Assembly (NCBI GenBank): GCA_029907255.1
Contig: JARYMF010000005.1
Span: 186,001-250,000, forward strand
Length of the DNA stretch: 64,000 nucleotides
Direction: 5' to 3'
Source of the DNA: Armatimonadota bacterium
Lineage (GTDB): Bacteria; Armatimonadota; UBA5829; DTJY01
In this document: positions 35,560-44,765 of the stretch, piece after piece
How positions within the stretch are numbered: position 1 is the stretch's first letter
Layout of the letters: each line of letters opens with the position of its first letter
Position numbers and translations under genes: made by a program
Notes under the pieces: model-generated
Seen by the model: the letters and a program-made list of their open reading frames with translations, nothing else
What the model was told of the DNA's origin: nothing
The model's database searches: none

Positions 35560-36204
35560 ATGCCAACGCTGATAGCCGATTGTGGAAGCTCGTGGAGTAA
35601 AATAAAAAACCTCGAAGAAGGCAAAATCGTTATCAAGCCAACCTCGCAAATATTGAAGAATCCGCGACTACGTTTTGCCGTCGCCACAGGACACCTGGGG
35701 CGTGAGCGTGCCGATAGATATGAAAACGAAATAATCGCTTTAGCCCAAGGTAGCCTAAAGCTCATACCAGAAGAAAATTTTACGGTCGTCGATATTGGCT
35801 CGAGGGACACAAAGTTCGTGCGCTTCAATGGTCGAAAGCTCAGGAAAATGGATTGGAATCAAGCATGTGGTGCGAGCACTGGCTTTACCCTTGAACTTTT
35901 GGCAAAGTACTATGATTTAGACTTCAATACCTTGCCAGCAAGTGACAAAAAGATTCCCGTGACTTGTGGTATATTTGCTATTGAGCAAATATTCGATACC
36001 ATAATTAGAGGCGGGTCGCCAGAAGATGCACTTGCCCAATTCATCCATGGCATCGCCTTCAACGTATACAACTTCGCTCAGCGCCCGGAAAAACTCTATG
36101 TTTCAGGCGGCCTATGCGCTAATAATTGTTTCCTCGACAGCCTCAGCAAGTATTGCGAAGTAGTCCCTCTCGGCAGGCACGTTCTCTTGGAAGGGCTGTA
36201 CTAG
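35560..36204 (+). CDS. Compact BadF/HgdC-family ATPase (2-hydroxyacyl-CoA dehydratase activase-like)
   Basis: A 214-residue ASKHA-fold ATPase of the BadF/BadG/BcrA/HgdC family, whose members hydrolyse ATP to push one electron into a partner enzyme. Visible are LIADCGSSWSKI at residue 4 (phosphate 1), VVDIGSRDTKFV near 76 (phosphate 2) and LYVSGGLCANN near 179 (adenosine). The two cysteines that hold the [4Fe-4S] cluster between HgdC subunits appear conserved: Cys103 in NQACGASTGF and Cys136 in VTCGIFAIEQIF. It is about 45 residues shorter than HgdC, with a trimmed N-terminus and C-terminus. No hgdA/hgdB, CoA-transferase or benzoyl-CoA reductase gene is nearby. Confidence 0.8.
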   Translation: MPTLIADCGSSWSKIKNLEEGKIVIKPTSQILKNPRLRFAVATGHLGRERADRYENEIIALAQGSLKLIPEENFTVVDIGSRDTKFVRFNGRKLRKMDWNQACGASTGFTLELLAKYYDLDFNTLPASDKKIPVTCGIFAIEQIFDTIIRGGSPEDALAQFIHGIAFNVYNFAQRPEKLYVSGGLCANNCFLDSLSKYCEVVPLGRHVLLEGLY

Positions 36205-36311
36205 AAATTTATTTATCTGAAGAACCCCTTCCTTTCATTTAACCACGTTTATTCGTATCTGCCACTGGGTATTCAAAACATCAAAACGTCCCAACAAAGG
36301 AGGGAACAACG

Positions 36312-36524
36312 ATGGCATATGGCGAAGCATCAATGAGCATGGAAAACCCTAATGAAGGCAGAGTCATGACGTGCACGGCTAGGGACTGCATGTGGAATGA
36401 AAACTCTACCTGCACCGCTGACAATGGGATAATGGTCAACTTCCATCAAGATCATGCAGACTGTACTACTTACTCGCAGAATAAGCACGTTCCAAGTCAG
36501 AGCCCAGGCGCAGCACAGCTCTAA
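36312..36524 (+). CDS. DUF1540 small Cys-rich protein
   Basis: A 70-residue protein with the DUF1540 pattern: CTARDCMWNENSTCTA near residues 21-36, and DHADCTTY near 48. Four cysteines are spaced as in a small metal-binding knuckle. The family is widespread in Firmicutes and relatives, with no known function. AAAGGAGGG lies ten bases before the ATG and a strong terminator follows the stop. It is probably transcribed on its own, or by read-through from the HgdC-like pair 107 bases upstream. Confidence 0.82.
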   Translation: MAYGEASMSMENPNEGRVMTCTARDCMWNENSTCTADNGIMVNFHQDHADCTTYSQNKHVPSQSPGAAQL

Positions 36525-36530
36525 ATCTAA

Positions 36531-36558
36531 GGGGGCGGGTAAAGTTCCCGCCCTTTTC
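36531..36558 (+). terminator. Terminator after the DUF1540 gene
   Basis: GGGCGGG (36533-36539) and CCCGCCC (36547-36553) form a seven-base-pair GC stem, extendable by G-U pairs, with a seven-base loop and TTTT directly after it on the plus strand. Confidence 0.82.
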
Positions 36559-36655
36559 ATTAAACTCAATCACTATCCGCTAGTTTCCTAAAGTTTCAAA
36601 CATTCTTTCGCATATTGCACCAGCCCAAGTTCTTGCGCGCCAGTTAACCCAAAAA

Positions 36656-39600
36656 TCAATAAATCGCTTCTGTCTCAACTTCGAAATCCCGTCCGGCTAT
36701 GCGAACCTTTTCGTCGCCAAAAGCACGGTACAGACGTATCTTGCTAGACCTTGCGATTGGTTTTCCGTCCAAGCTTGCCGCGGTGATCATAGTGGGTGCA
36801 GAGAACTTGACGCCTCCATATTCCTCGGCATGGAAAGCAACAAATGTGGGACTTTCGACCAAAAAGCCATATTGGGGAAGGACCGTGTTGCCAGTTCTGA
36901 AAGGTTCGCTGCCGTAATTAACGGTAATCGTTACGTTACCAAATTGACTCTTTTCTACCTTGCGGTCTGGCGTAAGAAACTCATGTTTTGTCATTGGCAT
37001 GTGGGCAGTTATTCGATTTAATGGCGAAAGCACTTCGTAAGTATTTTTGATAAATCTATCTACCGCATTAAGATGCGCCGCCCAACCGCTTTGTTGTGAG
37101 AAACAATGCGTATTAATCCTTGCCTTTGGGCTTCTTTCAAAAGTAATTTTGCCCGAAGACAAATTTACCTGACCGATAGTGTAGCGTAAGTTTCCACTCT
37201 CATTACCAACCAACGGTACTCTTCCAGTTTCATCCCAAAGGCCAATCAAAATGTCAAACGATCCCTCTTTTCCCTCAGGTATCTCTACTAAATATGGACC
37301 ATCAATGACGGTCTCCCCTGGTTTCCATGAAGTTGGGCGCACAGGAAGTTTATGGTCATTTTGGAAAGCAATACCCTCTGCCTGTCCTGCCTCGGAGTTA
37401 CAAAAATGAACAAAGCAATTATAATCTCGTTTTGCTGTAGCTTTTACTTCCCAAGCATATGTGATTTCGAACTTTCGAGGGCCAATCTGCTTTAATTCAT
37501 GCACAAAAGGTTTTGCTATGCCGACGGTTGGTATCCCGGATTTAAAATAGAGATGTGAGCCAAAATCATATATCGGCATTTCGGCATAAAGAATGTGGTC
37601 TAGGATATACGTTGGACGACCGGGAGTTGCTCGGTCACCCTGATGGGTGTAAAGGTTTATGCAATCCCCATAAACCATTTCAAATAAGGGAATTATAATC
37701 TCACTCTCATTACTATGCGTCTTATGGCTCATAAGACCTTCGAAATAGTCTGCACATGGAACCGCCCACTCCTGGCCCTCTTCGCTTCCAAATAAGCCAA
37801 ACATCTCACGAGCATACTCAGAAAGCTTGCGTTTCCAGTACATATCGTCTATCAGCGTCAACGGATGCCTGGGATCCGAACATTCTAACAGTGGCGCGGC
37901 AAAAGTCGTATCAATGAAATAAAGGGTTGGCTCAAACAACTTCTTTACGGCTGGGAGATTCTGGTCACGTTTAGCCAACTCAATAGCCTTTTTTGAACAT
38001 GTTATATATGCTTGACCGCCAGCCCAAACCCCACCTTTTCGCACTGACCCATCGGGATTGCGAAGCAGATAGCTTTCATCCCACGAGGGGGAGTCTCGGT
38101 ACATGTCCTGATAGTTGTCGTGAAGGCCAAATAGAAACCCCAGATTTCTAACTCTTCTTGCACACTCAGATAGACCTTCATTCCCGCCGCATTCTGGAGC
38201 CGCTGGCAATATATCTGGGTGCTGGTTATCATAACCCCTCCGAATCCATCCGGCGAGAACAAACATCGCCCTGTCTATACCGAGGTCATTTTTAAGGTGC
38301 TCAGCAATCTGTGCGGCTTCATCAAAAGTATACTGAACATTAACCACTTCCTTATCTGTGTGATTCCATCTGGTTTTTGGCATGACTCTAGAAAGCACAA
38401 AGGGCTTAAAGTCTGCAGCACCCAATATTGCCTCAACCTGAGAATTGGCTGTGATTTTTTCTTTCCATGTTCGGAGGAGCCCTCTATCTTTGGCAACCCT
38501 TCTATATGCTTTCGCAATCTCGGCATAGCCGCCGTGGCCCAAGACTTCGACTGTAAATGAGTTTGCCGTCTTGCGAAGCGTTAGCGATGCCGATACCATG
38601 CCGTGTGCAGGCACTGTTGGTATATCTGGCCAAGTGCGCTCTGCTTCCAAAATTACATAAGGATCATCCCAGTGAACGAGGATTGCCGAGTCGTTCTTGA
38701 CGACACCGAACATCGCCATGGAATAAGATTTATAGTTGCTGTAAGCCGTGTAGACATTTCTAGAAGGCAGTCCCTCGCCGGCTGGAAACATAATGCCCAG
38801 ACGATGGGGAATTGCTAAATACCCTTTCTCAACATCAGTTGCCCATAAGCCTCGGTCAAGCAACCTCACACGTTCAACCTTCCAACTTGTCTCTTGAGCG
38901 AAATAGCGGAACTCCACGCCTCCTCTTTGCGTCAATCGGAATTCAAAATTTAATACGGGCGGATCACCTTCGAGGTCTGGTATATACTGGAGGCGGATAC
39001 ATTTACTGTCGCTCCCCCCAATTGCAGTCAGCGAATCAATAAGAAAAACAACCGAACTATTACCTTTCTTAAACTCAACTTCACCCAAACAAGCTTTCTC
39101 TGGATTCGAATACCAGGTCTCCTTTGTAGCCTTGTCCTTAATAAACCATGCCCCATTCCGCATTGATATTGTGAATGCTAACTTATCATTTTCTATAGTC
39201 AATGGATATTCAACGTGGCCCGCAAGCGCATTGCGCCTTCGGAGCATCTCTTCGGTGCTCATAATAGGAGGCTTGTAATTCTTGGCAGAAGCATTCTTTG
39301 AAACAATTATCTCGCCGACATACTGATCACAAAACCTTTGCCCATTTGAAGCATACACTCCAGCATGAACATAGTATGTGCCTTCCTTGGCATTTGAAGG
39401 AACGTTCAAAATACAGGGGCCATCGGTTATCGCGCGGTCAGGCTTCCATGCGGTTGTGGAAGTTGACGGAAAATGATCAGACTGCGATATGATTGCGTCA
39501 CAAGACTTTTGCGATTCCAAGTGCAAAAAGACCTGGTAATTTGCACTAGCTGATGCGGTACCCGTGTTTTGGAACTTGAGTGTAACAGATACCTGCCCGC

Positions 39601-39727
39601 CAGGCTGCACCTCCTTTGGAATTATGTTGGCTTCGATGCACGTGGGCTTGAATGCTGAGTCCATTTTTGCCTCCTGGGCATATGCAGTTGTTGTGAATAT
39701 TAGTATTAATAATAGCGCTGTTCGCAT
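36656..39727 (-). CDS. Large secreted glycoside-hydrolase-like protein (DUF5696-like)
   Basis: A 1,023-residue exported protein with a signal peptide ending near AYAQ (about residue 19). The first 125 residues form an Ig-like sandwich with WKPDRAITDGPCILNVP. A very similar domain recurs near 780-860 (WKPGETVIDGPYLVEIPEG), so this module is duplicated. The middle, about 420-730, looks like a TIM-barrel glycosidase: FVLAGWIRRGYD, LGFLFGLHDNYQDMY, YFIDTTFAAP and WAVPCADYFEG. The whole layout recalls DUF5696 proteins. The bond cleaved is unknown. The ATG at 39727 has GGAGG eight bases upstream; a TTG at 39733 overlaps less well. Divergent from uxaE. Confidence 0.7.
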   Translation of the reverse strand: MRTALLLILIFTTTAYAQEAKMDSAFKPTCIEANIIPKEVQPGGQVSVTLKFQNTGTASASANYQVFLHLESQKSCDAIISQSDHFPSTSTTAWKPDRAITDGPCILNVPSNAKEGTYYVHAGVYASNGQRFCDQYVGEIIVSKNASAKNYKPPIMSTEEMLRRRNALAGHVEYPLTIENDKLAFTISMRNGAWFIKDKATKETWYSNPEKACLGEVEFKKGNSSVVFLIDSLTAIGGSDSKCIRLQYIPDLEGDPPVLNFEFRLTQRGGVEFRYFAQETSWKVERVRLLDRGLWATDVEKGYLAIPHRLGIMFPAGEGLPSRNVYTAYSNYKSYSMAMFGVVKNDSAILVHWDDPYVILEAERTWPDIPTVPAHGMVSASLTLRKTANSFTVEVLGHGGYAEIAKAYRRVAKDRGLLRTWKEKITANSQVEAILGAADFKPFVLSRVMPKTRWNHTDKEVVNVQYTFDEAAQIAEHLKNDLGIDRAMFVLAGWIRRGYDNQHPDILPAAPECGGNEGLSECARRVRNLGFLFGLHDNYQDMYRDSPSWDESYLLRNPDGSVRKGGVWAGGQAYITCSKKAIELAKRDQNLPAVKKLFEPTLYFIDTTFAAPLLECSDPRHPLTLIDDMYWKRKLSEYAREMFGLFGSEEGQEWAVPCADYFEGLMSHKTHSNESEIIIPLFEMVYGDCINLYTHQGDRATPGRPTYILDHILYAEMPIYDFGSHLYFKSGIPTVGIAKPFVHELKQIGPRKFEITYAWEVKATAKRDYNCFVHFCNSEAGQAEGIAFQNDHKLPVRPTSWKPGETVIDGPYLVEIPEGKEGSFDILIGLWDETGRVPLVGNESGNLRYTIGQVNLSSGKITFERSPKARINTHCFSQQSGWAAHLNAVDRFIKNTYEVLSPLNRITAHMPMTKHEFLTPDRKVEKSQFGNVTITVNYGSEPFRTGNTVLPQYGFLVESPTFVAFHAEEYGGVKFSAPTMITAASLDGKPIARSSKIRLYRAFGDEKVRIAGRDFEVETEAIY

Positions 39728-39823
39728 TGGCAAACCTCCAATTGTAGATTATACATTAACAGACGGTATCCTTTCATGCGATGCTCCCAGCATGCTATAC
39801 TTAAGTAGTCAGGAGGCGAAAAA

Positions 39824-41185
39824 GTGGCAGATTTTTTGAGGGCAAAAGGCCTGTTTATCTACCCAAAGTCAATCAGACGTCTCGGCAACGGCGCTGAAAT
39901 CTTCGTAGCACGCCAGGAGAATGAAAAATTTGTTGGCATCACAAAAGGAAATGATTTTCAGATACTTCCACTTTTATGGGAAAATTACAAGAAATTGAAA
40001 GCAATGTTGCCACTCTCCCCAACACCGTGTGAAAAGAAAACATCCTTCGGAACAGGCGACCGACTCGGCATGGTTTCAGCTGCCCACTTGAGCGTACTTT
40101 CTAAATATGATGTTTTCCCCGTTATTGCTCAGCAATCACCAAGGGAACTTGCCAAAACTAGCCGCAACTTTAAGGATGTTTTACTCAAAGCAGTCCTTGG
40201 CGTGCTGGAATCAGGCTACACAGGCAAATGGGGAGCGGATGCAGACCATATAAAAGACGAACAACAGCTTTTGGAAGCAATAGATGCAGGTTACAGCATG
40301 TATACACTGGATATCAGCGATTGGCTGGATTATCCACCCAGACGAACACCCGCCGAACTTTCACCTTTGAGTCGAAAGATTGTTGCAAACTCCTTTAATT
40401 TACCGCCCATCTGCACGGCATACAAGATTGATAATGAACGCCTTATAGATTCTGCTTTAATTTATGAGCATGCCCTCAACCTTGTAAAACACTTTCATGA
40501 AATTATCAAGGAAAACATTGCAAACTTCGACCTTGAAATTTCAATTGATGAATGCCCAAGAGACACTACTCCAGAAGACCATTATTTCGTGGCTGAATTT
40601 TTACATCTAAGCGGCGTTGAATTCACTAGTCTTGCACCCAAATTTCCAGGGCGTTTTCAGAAAGGTGTGGATTTCGAGGGGGACATGGCGGAACTCGCTA
40701 CCTCACTACGCATGCACGCAACCCTCTGCCGCTCCCTCGGCGGGTACCGCCTAAGCCTGCACTCTGGAAGCGATAAGTTTAGTATTTACCCACTCCTCAG
40801 CGAAATCATAGACGGGGCTTTCCACATAAAGACATCTGGAACCAGCTGGCTGCAAGCGGTGAAGGTAATCTCTGAGGTAAACTTGCCGCTATTCCGAGAG
40901 CTTTATATGTTGTGTTTAGAAAACCTAGAGGAAAGCAAGAAAGCATACCAAATTTCTGTTGAGCTAAAGTATTTTCCCAAAGAATTACCCAATGATATCC
41001 GAGCATTTTTGCAACAGCTAGACGTCCGTCAGCTTTTTCATATCTCATATGGAGCATTATTAGACCAAAAGCGAGAAGAAATATACAAAACGCTTTCTAT
41101 GCATGAAGAAAAACACTACTCGGAAGTAGCTGAACATATAGAAAGACATCTGAAGACGCTGAAAATAAGGGCTTCAGAGTCCTGA
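39824..41185 (+). CDS. uxaE: Tagaturonate/fructuronate epimerase
   Basis: A 453-residue protein matching UxaE, the metal-dependent epimerase that converts D-tagaturonate to D-fructuronate in galacturonate breakdown, as characterised in Thermotoga. Supporting features are FGTGDRLGM near residue 75, FPVIAQQSPRELAKTSRN near 104, WGADADHIKD near 138, EISIDECPRDTTPEDHYF near 240, LSLHSGSDKFSIYP near 309 and AFHIKTSGTSWLQA near 332. GTG start, with CAGGAGG nine bases upstream. It connects the uronate-type transporter at 27.2 kb with downstream sugar-acid metabolism. The enzymes for the next steps (mannonate branch) are not in the window. Confidence 0.82.
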   Translation: MADFLRAKGLFIYPKSIRRLGNGAEIFVARQENEKFVGITKGNDFQILPLLWENYKKLKAMLPLSPTPCEKKTSFGTGDRLGMVSAAHLSVLSKYDVFPVIAQQSPRELAKTSRNFKDVLLKAVLGVLESGYTGKWGADADHIKDEQQLLEAIDAGYSMYTLDISDWLDYPPRRTPAELSPLSRKIVANSFNLPPICTAYKIDNERLIDSALIYEHALNLVKHFHEIIKENIANFDLEISIDECPRDTTPEDHYFVAEFLHLSGVEFTSLAPKFPGRFQKGVDFEGDMAELATSLRMHATLCRSLGGYRLSLHSGSDKFSIYPLLSEIIDGAFHIKTSGTSWLQAVKVISEVNLPLFRELYMLCLENLEESKKAYQISVELKYFPKELPNDIRAFLQQLDVRQLFHISYGALLDQKREEIYKTLSMHEEKHYSEVAEHIERHLKTLKIRASES

Positions 41186-41200
41186 CGCTCACTCCCGGGA

Positions 41201-43264
41201 TTACTTCTCGGCTTCTTCTCGCGCAGCCTTTGCTCGGGCTATGTTCTCAAACCAAAAATTCGTGAACTGCTCGAGGGTTGGCGGAACATAGCAAGTATTA
41301 ATGTAATCCTCTGGCGCAACCCCCTCTGGGTCAAATGCCTTAACCCAATCAGGCCAGATTCTCGCAAGCACGTGTGACCGCTTCTCCCAAATCGAACCTG
41401 CAGCTGGCGTTCCGTCTGGATTCATTCCTTCGTAAAGCGTCTTCCAAGAGGTTATTTCTAAGCCTCCTGACTTCTGAATATCAAGCCACATCCGCTGGAT
41501 ATTACCAAAATCAGTCGAGAACGGAACATCTAAGAGATCGGTGTTTTGGTGAAATTTCCGCTTCGAGGCGGTCAATAATCGCGTGCGCTTCAAGCCGCAT
41601 TTGTTCTCCAAGTGGATGACTGCCCGCTTTGTCGCAAGCGTCCCTGCATGATCAATTGCATCCTCTTCAGCTTCGGGATCAAACTCAATGCCAGCTTTGG
41701 CAAGCTCGGCTTTAAACTCTTCTGTGTTCAGCGGAGCGTCGGTCAAGGCTTTAACAGCTGCAGGTTTTATCTCCGTCTTAAACTTCGAATCATCCGGAAG
41801 AGCGGCGAGCAGCTTCTCAACTCGATAACATCTAATAGCATCGTTGAATCGGCCAATCATACTTGTGACAACCGACCCACCTTGCCCATCATCAACTTTC
41901 TCGCCAGTTCTCCGCTCATATTCTGCTAGTCCCTCTTCCACTGCCAAGCTGGAGGCAACCATCTGTGATACGTCATAAGATAGGGTCATATTGGTAAACA
42001 TTCGCTCTTTGACAGCATCTGGATACTCCGGGTGGAATCCCGCGTTAAAAGCGCGAACGATGTTTAGCGCCACTTGTGATGTACAAGATATCTTGAAATG
42101 GTTGTTAGGCTTGCCTATTCTTGGCGCAGCAATGCTTTCATATGGTTCTCCTGCACCTGCCAAAAGGATATCATCGAATACTTTCATCCGCTCTCCAAGC
42201 CTGGCGTATATCTCGCCACCGGCGTAAGCAAGCTTTTTCTCCTCACAATGCCAATCAGGCCTAAGCTGAAATGCAACACGGCCTAGGTTTTTCAATAGGA
42301 AGATTGACCTAAGCCCAAGCATTGCATCAACAACAACCCACTCGGTGAAAGCAGTTGCGCCCCAGTCATCAGCCTCTCCTTTCGCAATTTGCTCGCGGGC
42401 TATGATTTTCCGAACTTCCCGCCACTTATTTGGAGAGCGCGTTATAAACTTTGTCGCTTCCTCACCCCATATGTTCCCTTTGCCGTCGAGATCATCTTCG
42501 CCCATTACAGCAATCGCCGGGTTAGTTGTTCCACCAAGGCTTCCGATTTTTCGGCATCGTGCGGCATGCAGCCCATAATCGTTGAAGAACTGAGTCTTTG
42601 TTTCGCCGTTTTCCCATGCTAGGAAAAGTTTGACATAATAGGTCGAAGGTTGGTACAGCTCTTTAAAGCATTTGAGAAACTCTCCTGTCGAAGAATACGG
42701 ATCTATGCCCGTTCGCTTTTCCCAATCCTTCGCCCACGCTATGAATAGGTTGTCCCCTTTATTGACAGCCAAGTCCTCGGTTTTGAAGTAATCAAGCACT
42801 GCTCTTGCTGCGTTGCTATCTGCCTGCTCCCAATCCTCAAGCAGTCTTGCCGACGCACTGTAACAAGTTGCAACAGTAGACTCAGGGAGTATTTCTGTGC
42901 CATGCAGGTTGGTGTTCTGCAAATTGTGGTGCAGCTCAACAATTGAATTAAGGGAATCAGCAACTCCAAGAAGAAATGCAATTGAGTTTGCCCGAGTTTC
43001 AAGATTTCCACAAGGAAATGCTTCATCCAAAGCCAGCGCAATGGAGGCAAGTCGAGATGGGAAGTCACATGGTTTCGTGAAGAAAAGGAGTTTTTGGCGA
43101 GCGACTTCCACTGCCCAACCTGGCATCATTGGCTTAACCCGTGGGTCTCGCTCGAGAATCAGGTCGACTATCACCTGCGATGCTTCATCAAGTGAGCCGC
43201 CTCCACAACACGAACAACAAGTTCCACCTTTCTTACCTACCAACCCTGAGTCTTGAATGGACAT
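41201..43264 (-). CDS. Very long transaldolase-family-like protein
   Basis: A 687-residue cytosolic protein, two to three times the size of normal transaldolases. The core resembles the family: GSLGGTTNPAIAVMGED near residue 237 fits the T-T-N-P-S motif. FKISCTSQVALNIVRAFNAG near 392 holds a lysine placed like the Schiff-base lysine. TNMTLSYDVSQMVASSLAV near 424 fits the N-x-T-x-x-x-S segment. Residues 1-225 and 500-687 are helical extensions I cannot name. The N-terminus carries a GGTCCSCCGGGS stretch with four cysteines. AGGAGG precedes the ATG. It converges on uxaE with a 15-base gap. Substrate unknown. Confidence 0.7.
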   Translation of the reverse strand: MSIQDSGLVGKKGGTCCSCCGGGSLDEASQVIVDLILERDPRVKPMMPGWAVEVARQKLLFFTKPCDFPSRLASIALALDEAFPCGNLETRANSIAFLLGVADSLNSIVELHHNLQNTNLHGTEILPESTVATCYSASARLLEDWEQADSNAARAVLDYFKTEDLAVNKGDNLFIAWAKDWEKRTGIDPYSSTGEFLKCFKELYQPSTYYVKLFLAWENGETKTQFFNDYGLHAARCRKIGSLGGTTNPAIAVMGEDDLDGKGNIWGEEATKFITRSPNKWREVRKIIAREQIAKGEADDWGATAFTEWVVVDAMLGLRSIFLLKNLGRVAFQLRPDWHCEEKKLAYAGGEIYARLGERMKVFDDILLAGAGEPYESIAAPRIGKPNNHFKISCTSQVALNIVRAFNAGFHPEYPDAVKERMFTNMTLSYDVSQMVASSLAVEEGLAEYERRTGEKVDDGQGGSVVTSMIGRFNDAIRCYRVEKLLAALPDDSKFKTEIKPAAVKALTDAPLNTEEFKAELAKAGIEFDPEAEEDAIDHAGTLATKRAVIHLENKCGLKRTRLLTASKRKFHQNTDLLDVPFSTDFGNIQRMWLDIQKSGGLEITSWKTLYEGMNPDGTPAAGSIWEKRSHVLARIWPDWVKAFDPEGVAPEDYINTCYVPPTLEQFTNFWFENIARAKAAREEAEK

Positions 43265-43363
43265 AAAGAGTTCCTCCTAAAGCAGTCTTGGTTCGTTTGA
43301 AAAATGGACAAATTTGAGCGGCAGCACCTTCACCATATGGTTTCTAGGTCTGCCGCCCTTAAA

Positions 43364-43393
43364 AGTATACTCAGCAATGGTTTAAAGTGTCAA
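43364..43393 (-). promoter_or_regulatory. Promoter of the transaldolase-like gene
   Basis: Perfect TTGACA (43388-43393) and TATACT (43364-43369) with an 18-base spacer, on the minus strand. The leader to the ATG is about 95 bases and carries the palindrome ACCATATGGT (43332-43341) about 20 bases past the expected start. The rest of the 280-base divergent gap (43265-43544) shows nothing else I can name. Confidence 0.65.
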
Positions 43394-43544
43394 CTTCGAG
43401 AAATATTTAATCACAGAAACCATTATTTCACCTAAAAAGCTTCAAATTTTTCCCTTCCCCCAAACAAAAGGTTATGAAAGCATCTCTGGCGAAATGGTCG
43501 TAAGGTACACAAACTGCACCAAGCAATTTTAAGGAGGAATTTGA

Positions 43545-44612
43545 ATGAAGGCAGTTGTGCTAAAAGAGAAGGAACGCCTTGTGGTTGAGGACGTTCCTAA
43601 ACCAAAGCCTGGCAGAGATGAGGTATTGGTGCGGGTAACCGACTGTGGAATATGCGGAAGCGATATCCGCTACTTTCACGGCGAGAATCCATGGTCACAG
43701 CACACTCTTGGCGAAACTAGGGCCAATCCGCCAAACATAATCCCTGGCCACGAGGTCTCTGGCGTAGTCGAAGAGGTTGGAGAAAATGCCGATAGGTCCC
43801 TAATTGGCAAAAACGTTGCTGTTTTGTGCTTTAAGGCATGCGAAACTTGCTGGTGGTGTCGCAGAGGGGAGCGTGAGCTTTGTCCCAACACGAAGCATCT
43901 CGGTCATGGCGCTGGGTGGGGCGATATGAACTACTACTACGGTGGTATGGCGGAATATGTTCCTGTCTGGGCTACCCATGTATTCCCCCTACCAAACCAC
44001 ATCTCCAACAGTGAGGCAACCTTATTAGACGCCCTTGGGGTTGCCGTTCATGCAGTTGAACTTGCAAAACCAATTGCCGCAGAAACTTGTCTCGTAATGG
44101 GCACAGGAGTAATCGGCCTTCTGGCAATTCAGGTGCTAAGGGCTTATGGCGCGACAGAAATCATATGCGCCGATATTGACGCTCGGCATCTCGAACTTGG
44201 CAAAATGCTTGGTGCCGATGAAGCCATTAATGTGCGAACTCAACGCTTACATGATGTAATCATGCACACCACCGAAGGGATTGGAGTGCGCATAATTATA
44301 GATACAGTAGGGCGTCCACTGGATGAGATGCTTCCAATCCTTGCACGTGGTGGGCGAATGATAGAACTAGCTGTTCATGACCGAAATGAGAATTTCAACC
44401 GTTTATTCACCGCGGGCCAAAGGATGATTATGACTTCTGCAAACTTCAAATATGAAGAGTGGCCGATTGCCCTTGAGCTTCTCTATAGTGGACGCATTCA
44501 AACAAAACCGCTCATTACGCATCGTTTTCCAATAGAGCAGGCAGACGAGGCATTCAAAATTGCCGACAAAAAAGAAGAATCTGGGGCAATAAAGGTAATT
44601 ATTAATCCATAA
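43545..44612 (+). CDS. Zinc-dependent alcohol/polyol dehydrogenase (MDR family)
   Basis: A 355-residue medium-chain dehydrogenase like sorbitol, threonine or galactitol-type enzymes, oxidising a secondary alcohol with NAD(P). The catalytic zinc site is in DCGICGSDIRYFHG near residue 33 and PGHEVSGVVEEVG near 66. The structural zinc lobe is CETCWWCRRGERELC near 103 (C-x2-C-x2-C-x7-C). The Rossmann motif GTGVIGLLAIQV is near 186. GGAGG lies upstream of the ATG. It shares a divergent gap with the transaldolase-like gene and a weak terminator follows. The substrate is not set by sequence; a sugar acid or polyol would fit the setting. Confidence 0.88.
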   Translation: MKAVVLKEKERLVVEDVPKPKPGRDEVLVRVTDCGICGSDIRYFHGENPWSQHTLGETRANPPNIIPGHEVSGVVEEVGENADRSLIGKNVAVLCFKACETCWWCRRGERELCPNTKHLGHGAGWGDMNYYYGGMAEYVPVWATHVFPLPNHISNSEATLLDALGVAVHAVELAKPIAAETCLVMGTGVIGLLAIQVLRAYGATEIICADIDARHLELGKMLGADEAINVRTQRLHDVIMHTTEGIGVRIIIDTVGRPLDEMLPILARGGRMIELAVHDRNENFNRLFTAGQRMIMTSANFKYEEWPIALELLYSGRIQTKPLITHRFPIEQADEAFKIADKKEESGAIKVIINP

Positions 44613-44631
44613 CCTAAATTGCCTCTAAGTG

Positions 44632-44656
44632 AACAGTTTCATTGGTCACTGTTTTT
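44632..44656 (+). terminator. Weak terminator after the zinc dehydrogenase gene
   Basis: AACAGT (44632-44637) pairs with ACTGTT (44648-44653), followed by TTT. The stem is only six base pairs and AT-rich, so it is weak. Confidence 0.35.
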
Positions 44657-44765
44657 GACGTGCTGGTATCGAAAAATGCTCAGTTTTAGCCTTTCGAAAT
44701 TGACTTTGGCAAGGAATATGGAGTTAAGAGCCTGCAATCATTAATAAAAATGTATCCGCGTCCGG

